This document shows positions 51,029-60,104 of a stretch of 64,000 nucleotides of DNA, piece by piece (within the stretch, counting starts at the first letter, position 1; every line of letters begins with the position of its first letter). The notes under the pieces were generated by a model. The model did not search any database, had not been told where the DNA came from, and was given only the letters and a program-made list of their open reading frames with translations. The position numbers and the translations under genes were made by a program. The stretch is from JBEVOS01 sp964563395 (lineage in GTDB: Bacteria; Pseudomonadota; Alphaproteobacteria; Caulobacterales; Aquidulcibacteraceae): positions 124,001 to 188,000 of the forward strand of contig CAZLWK010000004.1 of assembly GCA_964563395.1 (NCBI GenBank), read 5' to 3'.

Positions 51029-51561
51029 ATGGCACGGACGAGGAGCTGGCGCGCGAGGCGAAACGCGGCTCCTCGGCCGCTTTTGAAAGTCTCGTCCGGC
51101 GGAACCAGAGCCTCGTGCGCGGTTTCCTGCGAAGGATGGCCGACGCCGCCACCGCCGACGATCTCGCCCAGGAGACGTTCGTCGTCGCCTGGCGCAAGAT
51201 TGGCACGTTCGAGGAAAAGGGATCGTTTCGCGGCTGGATTTGCCGCATCGCCTATACCCAATTCCTGCAGGCGCGCCGGTCCCAGCAAAGTGCGCTCAAG
51301 CGCGATACGGCCGCCTTCCTGGATTCCGATCAGGTCACGGAAGCCGACGCCGCCGGCGCGGAGGCGCGGCTCGATTTGGAGCGGGCGATGAAGGTGTTGT
51401 CGCAGGAGCAGCGTGCGGCCGTTTCGCTTTGTTATGGCGAAGGCATGAGCCATGCCGAAGCCGCCGAGGCGCTGGGCTTGCCATTGGGCACGCTTAAGTC
51501 GCATGTTTTGAGAGGCCGCGAGCGTATGCTCGCCGTATTGCGCGAAAGGGAGGGGTTATGA
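51025..51561 (+). CDS. ECF-type RNA polymerase sigma factor
   Basis: A 178-residue group 4 sigma factor. Region 2 spans about residues 20-90 (FESLVRRNQSLVRGFLRRM, then DLAQETFVVAWRKIGTF for -10 recognition). Region 4 is at residues 120-175 (LSQEQRAAVSLCYGEGMSHAEAAEALGLPLGTLKSHVLRGRERM). Directs RNA polymerase to stress promoters. GTG start 51025 overlaps the DUF6249 stop. The next gene, a small two-helix membrane protein, overlaps by ATGA and is a candidate anti-sigma. An ECF AAC-type -35 site ahead of 50501 was looked for but not clearly seen. Confidence 0.93.
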   Translation: MNGTDEELAREAKRGSSAAFESLVRRNQSLVRGFLRRMADAATADDLAQETFVVAWRKIGTFEEKGSFRGWICRIAYTQFLQARRSQQSALKRDTAAFLDSDQVTEADAAGAEARLDLERAMKVLSQEQRAAVSLCYGEGMSHAEAAEALGLPLGTLKSHVLRGRERMLAVLREREGL

Positions 51562-51890
51562 GCGAAGATCGCGACGACGCCATGCTCCGCGCCCTGTTCG
51601 CCGAGGGCGAGCGCCCGCCCATGGCCGATGAGCGGTTCGTGGCCAAAGTCATGGGCCGCGTGCAGGAAGAGCGCGCGCGGGTTCAGGAATGGGTGAATTG
51701 GGGCGTCTGGGCCGGCGCGGCGGCGGCGGGCCTGATGTTCGTCGCCAAGGGACCGGCCATCGTGGCCGAGCTCAGCCGCGTGGTCATGGCCAGCGGGCTT
51801 GAGGCCCCGGCCTTGAGCGGCGGGATGGGATTGCTCGTGCTCGCCGGCCTCGCCAGCGCCGGCGCCTGGCTGTTCTCCGAACGCGCTTGA
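51558..51890 (+). CDS. Small membrane protein, candidate anti-sigma factor
   Basis: A 110-residue protein with an N-terminal cytosolic part of about 45 residues (DDAMLRALFAEGERPPMADERF and an Arg/Glu-rich helix) and two membrane helices, about residues 48-66 and 87-106. It overlaps the ECF sigma gene by ATGA, the typical place for an anti-sigma partner, but lacks the Zn-binding HxxxCxxC motif of ZAS anti-sigmas. It is rather short for one, so function is inferred from context only. Confidence 0.6.
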   Translation: MSEDRDDAMLRALFAEGERPPMADERFVAKVMGRVQEERARVQEWVNWGVWAGAAAAGLMFVAKGPAIVAELSRVVMASGLEAPALSGGMGLLVLAGLASAGAWLFSERA

Positions 51891-52069
51891 ATTCCCCCGT
51901 TTCGCCTGGATCGGCTGCGCGGCGCGAATTGCTCCCGGGCGCGGGCGCGGCTAAAGCATCGCTCGCCGTTGAGCGGGGGTCATCTTGACGCCGCTTGCCC
52001 CAGCTTGGCGGTTCGTTGACTCGTGTTGGGCGTCCAAATTTCACCACGGTCTCAAGGGCAGGAACGCGC

Positions 52070-52771
52070 GTGACCAACGAGACCGATACCTTTCTTCATG
52101 AAGTCGAAGAGCAGGTGCGCCAGGACCGCTGGATGGCCTGGGCGCGCAAATATGGCCTGTACGTCGCCGCGGCGGCGGTAGGGATATTGGCGCTGGTGGG
52201 CGGATGGCGCCTGTACGATTCATGGCGGATCGATCAGGCGCGAGCGCATGGCGCTGAATTCGCCGCCGCGCAGGAAACCTTGCGCGCCGGAGACGCCGCC
52301 GCCGCCGCGAGCGCGTTCGAGGCCCTCAGCACGGAAGGTCCGGGCGTCTATCGGGTGATGGCGCTGATGCAATGGGCCGACGCGTTGGCCCGCCAGGGCG
52401 ATCTGGACGGGGCGCTCGCCAAGTTCGACGCGGCCGCCGAGGCGGCGGGAAACAACACGCTGCGCGACAGCGCGCGCCTGCGCGCCGCCTATCTCGTCGC
52501 TGAAAATCAGGATTTCGCCGCCGTGCGCGCGCGCCTTGAGCCGTTGATCGAAAGCGAGGGCGCGACCGCCTATCTCGCGCGCGAGCTTCTCGGCGTCGAG
52601 GCGTGGGAGGCCGGCGAACTCGAATTGGCCCGCACCACGCTTGAGAATCTGACACTTGCCTTCGAAGCGCCCGAGGCCGTGCGCCAGCGCGCGCAGCTCG
52701 CGCTTTCCGTCATCGGTCCGGCGCCGGAATCGGCGCCTGCCGAACCCGCCGTCCCCGGAGAAAAAGAATGA
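52070..52771 (+). CDS. YfgM-like inner-membrane TPR protein
   Basis: A 233-residue protein: a short cytoplasmic N-terminus (NETDTFLHEVEEQVRQDRW), one membrane helix at about residues 30-49, then a periplasmic helical repeat domain. YfgM-type proteins with this layout associate with SecYEG and envelope chaperones and are usually encoded just before bamB, as here. Start is GTG 52070, with AGGAA eight bases upstream; the frame is open further upstream from a TTG (51995) but unlike the family. Its TGA overlaps bamB by ATGA. Confidence 0.88.
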   Translation: MTNETDTFLHEVEEQVRQDRWMAWARKYGLYVAAAAVGILALVGGWRLYDSWRIDQARAHGAEFAAAQETLRAGDAAAAASAFEALSTEGPGVYRVMALMQWADALARQGDLDGALAKFDAAAEAAGNNTLRDSARLRAAYLVAENQDFAAVRARLEPLIESEGATAYLARELLGVEAWEAGELELARTTLENLTLAFEAPEAVRQRAQLALSVIGPAPESAPAEPAVPGEKE

Positions 52772-54126
52772 GCAGGTTTTTGCCCTTGGCGCTGGTGGCG
52801 GCGGCCGCCCTTTCGGCGTGCTCCACTGTCGGACGCGCGGCTGACGCGGTCTGGCCGTTCGGCGGCGATGACAACGCGCCGCGCGAGACCGCGCCGGAGG
52901 AAGGGCGCATCTCGATCCTTACCTTCGAGCAGCAATTGGCGCCCGCGCCGGAACTCGCCGGGCGCACGCCCATCCCGCCGGCTCAGACCGCCTTGACCGA
53001 ATGGCCCCAGCCCGGCGGCGCGCCGGACAATGCGCCCGGCCATATCGCGGGCGCGGCCACGCTCGACATCGCCTTCCGCAGCGGTCTGGGCGCGGGCTCC
53101 AGCGACGAATTGCGCCTCTCGGCGCCGCCCGTCATCGGCGAGGGCAAGCTCTTCTTCCTCGACGCCGAGCACCGCTTGATCGCCATCGACGCGGCGAGCG
53201 GCGCCGATCTCTGGTCGCAGCGCCTGCGCCCCGAGGAAGGTCGCGACCGGCGCGCTCTCGGCGGCGGCGTGGCCTATGACGCCGGCCGCGTGTTCGCCGT
53301 GACCGGTTTCGGCTTCGTCGCCGCGTTCGACGCCGCCAGCGGCCAGGAGGTGTGGCGCACGCGGGCTGACGCGCCTTTCCATGGCGCGCCGACCGCCACC
53401 AATGGCCGCGTCTACGCCGTCACCAATGACAGCGAACTCGTCGCGCTCGATGCGGCCGATGGGGCCGTGCAATGGACCTATCAGGCGATCGCCGAGCCCG
53501 CGCGCATTCTCGCCGCCTCCAGCCCCGCCGTCGAAGGCGACACGGTCATCGCGCCCTTCGCCTCCGGCGAAGTGGTGGCGCTGCTGGCGGCCAATGGACG
53601 CCGCTTGTGGGTGGATTCGCTGTCGCGCTCCGGGCGCCTCACGTCGCTTTCCGCCATCAATGACATCGCGGGGCGCCCGGCGATCGACAATGGCGTGGTG
53701 TATGCGGCCAGCCATTCCGGCGTGCTCGGGGCGATCGATCTGCGCTCCGGCGCGCGCATCTGGTCGAAGGGCTTCGCCTCGACGCAAACGCCGCTGATCG
53801 CGGGCGATGTGCTCTATGCGGTGAATGTGGATGGCGAATTGGCCGCCTTCGACCGGGCGACCGGCAATGTCTATTGGGTCACGCAGCTGCGCCGCTATCG
53901 CGACGAGGGCGACCGTAAAGGCCGCATCGCCTGGACTGGCCCGCTCATGGTCGGCGGCAAGCTGGTGCTCGCCAATTCGCGCGGCGAGGTGGTGACAGTC
54001 GCGCCGGAGACCGGCCAGATCACGGCGACGCGCGATGTGGGTCAGCCCGTCTTTCTGCCGCCGATCGCCGCCAATGGCCAAATCTATCTGGTGACCGACA
54101 GCGCGCGTTTGATCGCGCTCAGGTGA
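52768..54126 (+). CDS. bamB: Outer-membrane assembly lipoprotein BamB
   Basis: A 452-residue lipoprotein of the BAM complex, which folds beta-barrels into the outer membrane. The lipobox is LSAC with C18. An eight-bladed PQQ-type propeller follows; blades show YAVNVDGELAAFDRATGNVYW, VFAVTGFGFVAAFDAASGQE and VYAVTNDSELVALDAADG. Order YfgM-bamB-der is conserved in proteobacteria. Alongside the BamF-like gene at 12.3 kb it adds to the envelope set in this window. The first about 100 residues are more variable, Pro/Glu-rich. Confidence 0.95.
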   Translation: MSRFLPLALVAAAALSACSTVGRAADAVWPFGGDDNAPRETAPEEGRISILTFEQQLAPAPELAGRTPIPPAQTALTEWPQPGGAPDNAPGHIAGAATLDIAFRSGLGAGSSDELRLSAPPVIGEGKLFFLDAEHRLIAIDAASGADLWSQRLRPEEGRDRRALGGGVAYDAGRVFAVTGFGFVAAFDAASGQEVWRTRADAPFHGAPTATNGRVYAVTNDSELVALDAADGAVQWTYQAIAEPARILAASSPAVEGDTVIAPFASGEVVALLAANGRRLWVDSLSRSGRLTSLSAINDIAGRPAIDNGVVYAASHSGVLGAIDLRSGARIWSKGFASTQTPLIAGDVLYAVNVDGELAAFDRATGNVYWVTQLRRYRDEGDRKGRIAWTGPLMVGGKLVLANSRGEVVTVAPETGQITATRDVGQPVFLPPIAANGQIYLVTDSARLIALR

Positions 54127-54139
54127 TGCGGATGCGGCC

Positions 54140-55510
54140 ATGACGATCAAGGTCGCGATCGTCGGCCGGCCCAATGTCGGCAAATCGACTTTGTTCAATC
54201 GCCTCGCGGGCAAGCGCCTCGCGATCGTCGATGACACGCCCGGCGTCACGCGCGACCGGCGCGAAGCGCAAGGCCGGCTTGGCGATCTCGATCTCGTTTT
54301 AATCGACACGGCCGGCTTCGAGGACGTGAACGATTCTTCGCTCGAGGCGCGCATGCGCGCGCAGACCGAGGCGGCCATCGCGGAAGCCGATGTGATCCTC
54401 TTCGCCATAGATGCGCGCGTGGGCGTGACGCCAGCGGATGAGCGCTTCGCCGATCTGCTGCGTCGCGCCGACAAGCCGGTTCTGCTCCTGGCGAACAAGA
54501 GCGAAGGCAAGGCCGGCGAGGCGGGCGCGCTGGAGGCCTATGGCCTTGGCCTCGGCGAGCCGATCCCGATCTCGGGCGAACACGGCGAGGGCATGGGCGA
54601 TCTCTACGCCGCCCTTGTCGCGCACGAGCAGCCGGACGTCGAAGAAGACGAAGACGCGCACGACGCCGAGGAGGCCGAGGATGAAGCCGCGCCGCGCGGG
54701 CCGATCAAGATCGCGATCATCGGAAGGCCCAATGCGGGCAAATCAACTTTGGTCAATGCGCTGATCGGCGAGGACCGCATGCTGACCGGCCCGGAGGCCG
54801 GCATCACGCGCGATTCCATCAATGTGGATTGGCGCTGGAGGGATCAGGAGTTTCGCCTGATCGACACGGCCGGCATGCGGCGCAAGGCGCGCGTGCAGGA
54901 AAAGCTGGAACAATTGTCCGTCGCCGATACGATCAATGCGATCATGTTCGCCGATATCTGCGTTCTGGTGATGGACGTCGACGAGGCGCTTGAGCATCAG
55001 GATTTGGCGCTGGCCGATCTCGTCACGCGCGAAGGGCGCGGCCTCGTCTTCGCCTTCGCCAAATGGGACAAGGTGGCTGATCCACGCGCGCGCTTTGAGG
55101 AATTACGGGAAACAGCGCGGGAGAAATTCCCGGCCGCGCGCGGCGCGCCGATCGTGGCGGTGGCCGCGCAGGCGGGCGTCGGGCTCGATCGGTTGATGGA
55201 AGCGGTGCTCGCGGCGCATCGCGATTGGAACGCGCGCGTCAAAACCAGCGACCTCAACAATTGGCTGCGCCACGCCGTGGAGAAGCATCCCCCGCCCGCC
55301 GTGTCCGGCCGGCGCATCAAGCCGCGCTACATCACCCAAACCAAGACGCGTCCGCCGACCTTCGTTCTGATCTCGTCGCGCGCCAGCGAATTGCCGGAAA
55401 GCTATAAGCGCTATCTGACGAACGGCATCCGCGAGGCGTTCGATCTGCAAAAGACGCCGGTGCGCTTGATCGTCCGGCAGAACCGCAATCCCTATGCGGA
55501 AAAGGATTAG
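54140..55510 (+). CDS. der: Ribosome-associated GTPase Der (EngA)
   Basis: A 456-residue double GTPase needed for 50S ribosome maturation. First G domain: GRPNVGKST (residues 8-16), DTAGFE and the NKSEGK-type G4. Second G domain: GRPNAGKST, DTAGMRRKARV and FAKWDKV. A KH-like domain with PPTFVLISSRASELPESYKR closes the protein. A acidic linker (DVEEDEDAHDAEEAEDEA) joins the two G domains. The stop (55508-55510) overlaps the convergent SDR stop by two bases. Confidence 0.96.
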   Translation: MTIKVAIVGRPNVGKSTLFNRLAGKRLAIVDDTPGVTRDRREAQGRLGDLDLVLIDTAGFEDVNDSSLEARMRAQTEAAIAEADVILFAIDARVGVTPADERFADLLRRADKPVLLLANKSEGKAGEAGALEAYGLGLGEPIPISGEHGEGMGDLYAALVAHEQPDVEEDEDAHDAEEAEDEAAPRGPIKIAIIGRPNAGKSTLVNALIGEDRMLTGPEAGITRDSINVDWRWRDQEFRLIDTAGMRRKARVQEKLEQLSVADTINAIMFADICVLVMDVDEALEHQDLALADLVTREGRGLVFAFAKWDKVADPRARFEELRETAREKFPAARGAPIVAVAAQAGVGLDRLMEAVLAAHRDWNARVKTSDLNNWLRHAVEKHPPPAVSGRRIKPRYITQTKTRPPTFVLISSRASELPESYKRYLTNGIREAFDLQKTPVRLIVRQNRNPYAEKD

Positions 55511-56238
55511 GCGCGCTCGGTGTGTGCGACGTGCGTCGTGCGGTCATAGCGCACACGCGTCCGATTGAGCGCGTAGTCCGCGCGCAGCATCGCCACGATG
55601 TGCGGCGCGACCTCTTCGGGCGGCGGCAACGTTTCAGGGTCCTCGCCTGGATAGGCTTTGGCGCGCATCTTGGTGCGCACCGCGCCCGGATCGAACAGAT
55701 TGGCCTTGATCGGCGTGATCTCGCATTCGGCGGCGTAGGATTTGACGAACGCCTCAAGCCCGGCCTTGGACGCCGCGTAGGGTCCCCAATAGGCCTTCGC
55801 GCTCAGGGCCGCGCCCGATGTGACAAACACGGCGCGCCCGCTCTCGCTTTGACGCAGCAGCGGATGCAGCGCGCGCACGAGGCGGTGATTGGCGATGAGG
55901 TTGACCGCGATCACCTCGTCCATGAGGCGCGGCGTGGCGTGATGGGCGGGCGTGAGCGCGCCGAGCACGCCGGCGCAGGCGGCGAGGCCGTCAATGCGCC
56001 CAAAGCGTTCGTGCAGCGCGGCGCCCAGCTTGTCGATGGCCTCGCCGTCCTTGATGTCGAGCGGCACGATCGTGCACGCGCCCTTGGCGTCGGCGCGGAT
56101 TTCATCGTCGAGCTGCTCAAGCGCGCGCTGCGCCCGCGCCAGCGCGATCACCTGCCAGCCTTCCTGCGCGCAGGCGCGCGCGACGGCGCGGCCGATCCCG
56201 CGCGAGGCGCCGGTGACGAGAACGATACGCGTGCTCAC
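55507..56238 (-). CDS. SDR family NAD(P)-dependent oxidoreductase
   Basis: A 243-residue short-chain dehydrogenase/reductase. The cofactor motif is VTGASRGIGRAVARA; the active-site Ser and Tyr-x3-Lys lie in FVTSGAALSAKAYWGPYAASKAG. ACAGVLG replaces the common NNAG. Substrate unknown. The start is GTG 56238, which shares its first base with the last base of the purF TAG, so it is the last gene of the minus-strand run radA-cvpA-purF-SDR and translationally coupled. Length is standard. Confidence 0.9.
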   Translation of the reverse strand: MSTRIVLVTGASRGIGRAVARACAQEGWQVIALARAQRALEQLDDEIRADAKGACTIVPLDIKDGEAIDKLGAALHERFGRIDGLAACAGVLGALTPAHHATPRLMDEVIAVNLIANHRLVRALHPLLRQSESGRAVFVTSGAALSAKAYWGPYAASKAGLEAFVKSYAAECEITPIKANLFDPGAVRTKMRAKAYPGEDPETLPPPEEVAPHIVAMLRADYALNRTRVRYDRTTHVAHTERA

Positions 56239-57740
56239 TATTTCGCTGCTTCCGCCAGCAGGGAGAGCTGAAAATCCTTGGCGGCGCGGTCGGCGTCATG
56301 ATCGACGAGCGCGGTGGGATAATCGCCGGTGAAGCAATGATCGGTGAATTGGGGGCTGCGCTTGTCGCGCTTGTCCTCGCCCATGGCCCAATAGAGCCCT
56401 TCCACCGAGAGGAAGCCGAGGGAATCGACGCCGAGCGCCTTGCGCATCTCCTTGATGGAGAGGTTTGCCGCCATCAGCTGTTCCTGGGTCGGCATGTCGA
56501 TGCCGTAAAAGTCGGGATGCTTGATCGGCGGGCTGGCGGAGCGGAAATGCACCTCGCGCGCGCCGGCTTCGCGCACGATCTGCACGATGCGTTGGGCCGT
56601 GGTGCCACGGACGATTGAATCCTCCACCAGCACAACGCGCTTGCCTTCCAGCACGGCGCGATTGGCGGCGTGCTTCATGCGCACGCCAAGCTGACGGATT
56701 TCCTGCTTGGGCTGAATAAAAGTGCGCCCGACATAATGGTTGCGAATGATGCCAAGATCATACGGCAAGCCGGACGCTTCGGCGAAGCCCATGGCCGCCG
56801 GGACGCCGCTATCGGGCACCGGCACAATCACGTCCGCATCGACCGGCTGTTCCTTGGCGAGGCGCTGGCCCATGCGCTTGCGAATGTCATAGACGCTGCG
56901 CCCGTCGATCACCGAATCCGGGCGCGCGAAATAGACGAATTCGAAGATGCAGGGCCGCGCCGCTTGCCGGGGAAACGGGAAATAGGAATCGAGGACGATC
57001 TGGCCGTCCCTTCGCGTGGCGACGACCACCTCGCCATTTTCCACCGTGCGCACGAATTTCGCGCCGATCATGTCGAGCGCGCAGGTTTCGGAAGCGAGAA
57101 TCGGCGCGCCGTTCAGATCGCCGAGCACGAGCGGGCGGATGCCAAGCGGATCGCGCGCGCCGATCATCATATTGTTGGTGAGGCACACGAGCGCATAAGC
57201 GCCCTGGATCTGATGCAGCGCTTCCACGAAGCGGTCCACCACCTTGGCGCGGCGCGAGCGCGCGATCAGCTGCAAGATGCATTCGGTGTCCGAGGTGGAC
57301 TGAAAGATCGCGCCGTCATCGACCAATTGCTCGCGCAGCAGGCGGGCATTGGTGAGATTGCCGTTATGGCCGATGGCGAAGCCGCCGAGCGAGAGATCGG
57401 CGAACAGCGGCTGCACGTTGCGCAGGATCGTGCCGCCCTGAGTGGCGTAGCGGGTGTGGCCGATGGCGGCGAAGCCGGGCAGGCGGCGCGGCAAATCCTC
57501 GCCGGTCAGATTGTCGCCGACCAGCCCGAGATGGCGCTCGAAATGAAAGCGCTCGCCATCGAAAATGGCGACGCCGCAGCCCTCCTGGCCGCGATGCTGC
57601 AGGGCGTGCAGGCCGAGGGCGGTGAGCACCGCGGCGTCCTCGCTGCCGAATACGCCGAACACGCCGCACTCTTCGTTGAGCACGTCGGGCAGAGACCGCT
57701 CCTCGTCCGAAAAGCGGTCGAACCAGGGGCGCGGGCGCAT
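56238..57740 (-). CDS. purF: Amidophosphoribosyltransferase
   Basis: A 500-residue enzyme of the first committed step of purine biosynthesis: PRPP + glutamine to 5-phosphoribosylamine. The N-terminal Ntn glutaminase nucleophile is C25 in EECGVFGVFG, after a propeptide of 24 residues that should be cleaved. The PRPP motif is VVLVEDSIVRGTT. Conserved FIQPKQEIRQLGVRMKHAANR and the SPPIKHPDFYGIDM block are present. PurF next to cvpA is a conserved pairing. No Fe-S ligand set was checked in detail. Confidence 0.96.
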   Translation of the reverse strand: MRPRPWFDRFSDEERSLPDVLNEECGVFGVFGSEDAAVLTALGLHALQHRGQEGCGVAIFDGERFHFERHLGLVGDNLTGEDLPRRLPGFAAIGHTRYATQGGTILRNVQPLFADLSLGGFAIGHNGNLTNARLLREQLVDDGAIFQSTSDTECILQLIARSRRAKVVDRFVEALHQIQGAYALVCLTNNMMIGARDPLGIRPLVLGDLNGAPILASETCALDMIGAKFVRTVENGEVVVATRRDGQIVLDSYFPFPRQAARPCIFEFVYFARPDSVIDGRSVYDIRKRMGQRLAKEQPVDADVIVPVPDSGVPAAMGFAEASGLPYDLGIIRNHYVGRTFIQPKQEIRQLGVRMKHAANRAVLEGKRVVLVEDSIVRGTTAQRIVQIVREAGAREVHFRSASPPIKHPDFYGIDMPTQEQLMAANLSIKEMRKALGVDSLGFLSVEGLYWAMGEDKRDKRSPQFTDHCFTGDYPTALVDHDADRAAKDFQLSLLAEAAK

Positions 57741-57749
57741 GAGCGTTCC

Positions 57750-58343
57750 TTAGAGCTTGGGGGCTTCGGCTTCGGCCGCGGCGGGCGACTCAGAAGCGCG
57801 CTGCTTTTCCCGTATATCACGAATGCCGGACCGGATGTTCGGCAGGGCGTTCTCGATGGCGACCGCCACGCCCTCGTAGATGGGGAAGGTGCGGGCGTTC
57901 GCAATCGCCGCCGGCATAGCGGCCTGCGGCGACACGATCGGAGAATCCGTCGTCTGGCGCATCAAGAGCACGAAGAGCGCCACGACCACCACGCCGCGCA
58001 GCACGCCGAAGGCGAGGCCGGCGGCGCGGTCGAAACTGCCGATCTCGGTCGATTGATGCGCCGTCTTGGCCACCACGGCGGTGATCATCATGATGCCGAA
58101 AAAGACGATAAGGAAAATGGCGAGGCCCGCCGCCACGGTAGCGAGGCTGCCCTCGATGTCGGTGAATTGCTCGACGAAGGGCCGGCCGCGCTCGGCCAGA
58201 TAGACCGCCGCCAGCGCCGCGCCGATGAAGGCGACGATGGAAAATAGCTCGCGGATGAGGCCGCGCGCGAAGGCCATGATTCCAGAAAAGGCGACGATCG
58301 CCAGCGCGACCAGATCGAACCAAGTGATCCCTAAGCCGTCCAT
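57750..58343 (-). CDS. cvpA: CvpA family inner-membrane protein
   Basis: A 197-residue CvpA-type protein with about four membrane helices, near residues 5-25, 31-50, 66-90 and 102-125, followed by a polar Ala/Glu-rich tail. GLIRELFSIVAFIGAAL and DRAAGLAFGVLRG are family motifs. CvpA was identified through colicin V production and later linked to envelope stress and bile resistance. It lies directly upstream of purF, as in many proteobacteria, separated by 9 bases. Confidence 0.92.
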   Translation of the reverse strand: MDGLGITWFDLVALAIVAFSGIMAFARGLIRELFSIVAFIGAALAAVYLAERGRPFVEQFTDIEGSLATVAAGLAIFLIVFFGIMMITAVVAKTAHQSTEIGSFDRAAGLAFGVLRGVVVVALFVLLMRQTTDSPIVSPQAAMPAAIANARTFPIYEGVAVAIENALPNIRSGIRDIREKQRASESPAAAEAEAPKL

Positions 58344-58374
58344 GTCCGCGCTCTCCCCTCGCTTCGCCCTAAAC

Positions 58375-59754
58375 CTAACGCCGCGCCGGCCCGATCAGGT
58401 CGGCAAGATCCTGAAGCCGCTCAAGACCGCGCACCCGCACCGCGCTTTCGGCGCCGGCCTTGGTCCCCCGCGGCGCCAACGCCATCTTGAACCCCAATTT
58501 CGCGGCCTCCTTGAGGCGCAGCTCGGATCGGCTGGCCGGGCGCACATCTCCTGAAAGAGCGATCTCGCCGAACGCCACGCAATCTTCCGGCAAGGGCTCA
58601 TCCGCCAGGGCCGAGACCAAGGCGGCGGCCACGGCGAGGTCCGCCGCCGGCTCCGTGATCCGCAAGCCGCCCGCGACGCTGAGGTACACGTCGCGTCCGC
58701 CGAAGGAAAGGCCGCAGCGGGCCTCCAGCACAGCCAGAACCATGGCCAGGCGCGCGCTGTCCCAGCCCACGACCGCCCGCCTTGGCGTGCCATAGGCGGT
58801 GGGCGCGGCCAAAGCCTGGATTTCCACCAGAACCGGCCGCGAGCCCTCCACGCCGGCGAAGACGGCCGCCCCGCTGGCGCGCCGACCGGCGCCGCCCAGA
58901 AACAGCGCCGAGGGGTTGGGCGTCTCGCGCAGGCCCGCCTCCGCCATTTCGAAGACGCCGATCTCGTCGGTCGGTCCGTAGCGATTTTTCACCGCGCGCA
59001 GGATGCGGAACGCGTGGCCGCGCTCGCCCTCGAAATAGATCACGGCGTCAACCAGGTGCTCGACCACGCGCGGCCCCGCGATCTGGCCGTCCTTGGTGAC
59101 GTGGCCGACCAGGATCATGGCCGCGCCCGAGCGTTTGGCGAAGCGCACCAATTCGTGGGCGCAGGCGCGCACTTGCGTCACAGTGCCGGGCGCTGCGTCG
59201 ATGCCGTCGGCCCACAGCGTCTGGATGGAATCCACCACCACAAGATCGGGCTTCAGCGTCTTGAGGCCGTCGAGGATGCGGCGGAGGTCCGTTTCGGCTG
59301 CGAGGCGCACGGGCGCGTCCGCCGCGCCAAGCCGGCGGGCGCGGTCCTGAATCTGCGCCTCGGCCTCTTCGCCCGTGACATAGGCGACGATCCGGCCGGT
59401 GCGGGCCAGCCCCGCCGCCGCCTGCAGGAGGAGCGTCGATTTGCCGACGCCCGGATCGCCCCCGATCAGCACCGCCGAAGCCGGCACCAGGCCACCGCCG
59501 CAGACCCGGTCCAACTCGCCGATTCCGGTCTCAAACCGCGGCGGCGGTTCGGCCGCGCCTGAGAGCTCGGTGAAGGCAAGGCCCTTGGCGCGCTTCGCGC
59601 CGGGCATGGGCGCTGCGAGCGCGCCGGGCGTCGCCGTGCGCGTGGTCTCCTCGACCATGGTGTTCCAGGCGCCGCAGGCCTCGCACTTGCCCTGCCATTT
59701 GGCCGCCATCGCCCCGCAGGACTGGCACACGAAGATGGAGTCGGCGCGGGCCAT
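58375..59754 (-). CDS. radA: DNA repair protein RadA
   Basis: A 459-residue RecA-like helicase that processes recombination intermediates. Zinc finger CQSCGAMAAKWQGKCEACGAW at the N-terminus; Walker A GGDPGVGKST; RadA-specific KNRFG motif present as KNRYG (Phe to Tyr). The C-terminal Lon-protease-like domain has GWDSARLAMVLAVLEARCG and GEIALSGDVRPA. ATG 59754 fixes the zinc finger at the N-terminus; the frame continues upstream in the toxin gene, where it is not RadA-like. Begins the minus-strand run with cvpA and purF. Confidence 0.95.
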   Translation of the reverse strand: MARADSIFVCQSCGAMAAKWQGKCEACGAWNTMVEETTRTATPGALAAPMPGAKRAKGLAFTELSGAAEPPPRFETGIGELDRVCGGGLVPASAVLIGGDPGVGKSTLLLQAAAGLARTGRIVAYVTGEEAEAQIQDRARRLGAADAPVRLAAETDLRRILDGLKTLKPDLVVVDSIQTLWADGIDAAPGTVTQVRACAHELVRFAKRSGAAMILVGHVTKDGQIAGPRVVEHLVDAVIYFEGERGHAFRILRAVKNRYGPTDEIGVFEMAEAGLRETPNPSALFLGGAGRRASGAAVFAGVEGSRPVLVEIQALAAPTAYGTPRRAVVGWDSARLAMVLAVLEARCGLSFGGRDVYLSVAGGLRITEPAADLAVAAALVSALADEPLPEDCVAFGEIALSGDVRPASRSELRLKEAAKLGFKMALAPRGTKAGAESAVRVRGLERLQDLADLIGPARR

Positions 59755-59780
59755 TCTGGCGTGTTCCTTGAACCCACGAC

Positions 59781-60104
59781 CTACGGCGATTCTCCAAGGA
59801 TTGTGGCCAAATCGCGTGCGCCGTGCACGATGCGAAGGACCAAGACCAGGGGGCGCGCCTCGCTGTTGCGGACCTCGTAGATGATTAGATTGGGTCGCCA
59901 AGTGATCATGCGACGCCCGCGTTCATCGCTGGCGATCAAGCGGCCCATCAGCGGTTGATCGCGCAATCCCTCGATTCGCGACCGCAACCTCTGAAGAGCG
60001 AGCTTGGCGCGCCGCCGCCCGAATTCGCGCGTGACATAGGCGTCGATCTCCTTCAGGTCGACAAAGGCTGCGCGTGAGAAATTCAGGTCAGCCTTTATCC
60101 GCAA
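59781..60104 (-). CDS. ParE/RelE-family toxin
   Basis: A 107-residue toxin of the ParE/RelE superfamily. FSRAAFVDLKEIDAYVTREF at the N-terminus, the LRSRIEGLRDQPLMGR helix, then YEVRNSEARPLVLVLRIVHGARD at the C-terminus, matching ParE. ParE toxins poison gyrase; RelE cleaves mRNA. The Arg-rich basic strand and VHGARD close favour ParE. Start is TTG 60104, inside the end of the antitoxin gene (17-base overlap), which gives the expected N-terminus. Forms a type II toxin-antitoxin pair with the upstream gene. Confidence 0.85.
   Translation of the reverse strand: MRIKADLNFSRAAFVDLKEIDAYVTREFGRRRAKLALQRLRSRIEGLRDQPLMGRLIASDERGRRMITWRPNLIIYEVRNSEARPLVLVLRIVHGARDLATILGESP

Noticed and set aside
56670..58247. 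Plus-strand open frame across purF and cvpA
   Set aside because: Shadow frame opposite two clear genes, no domain, composition unlike real proteins.
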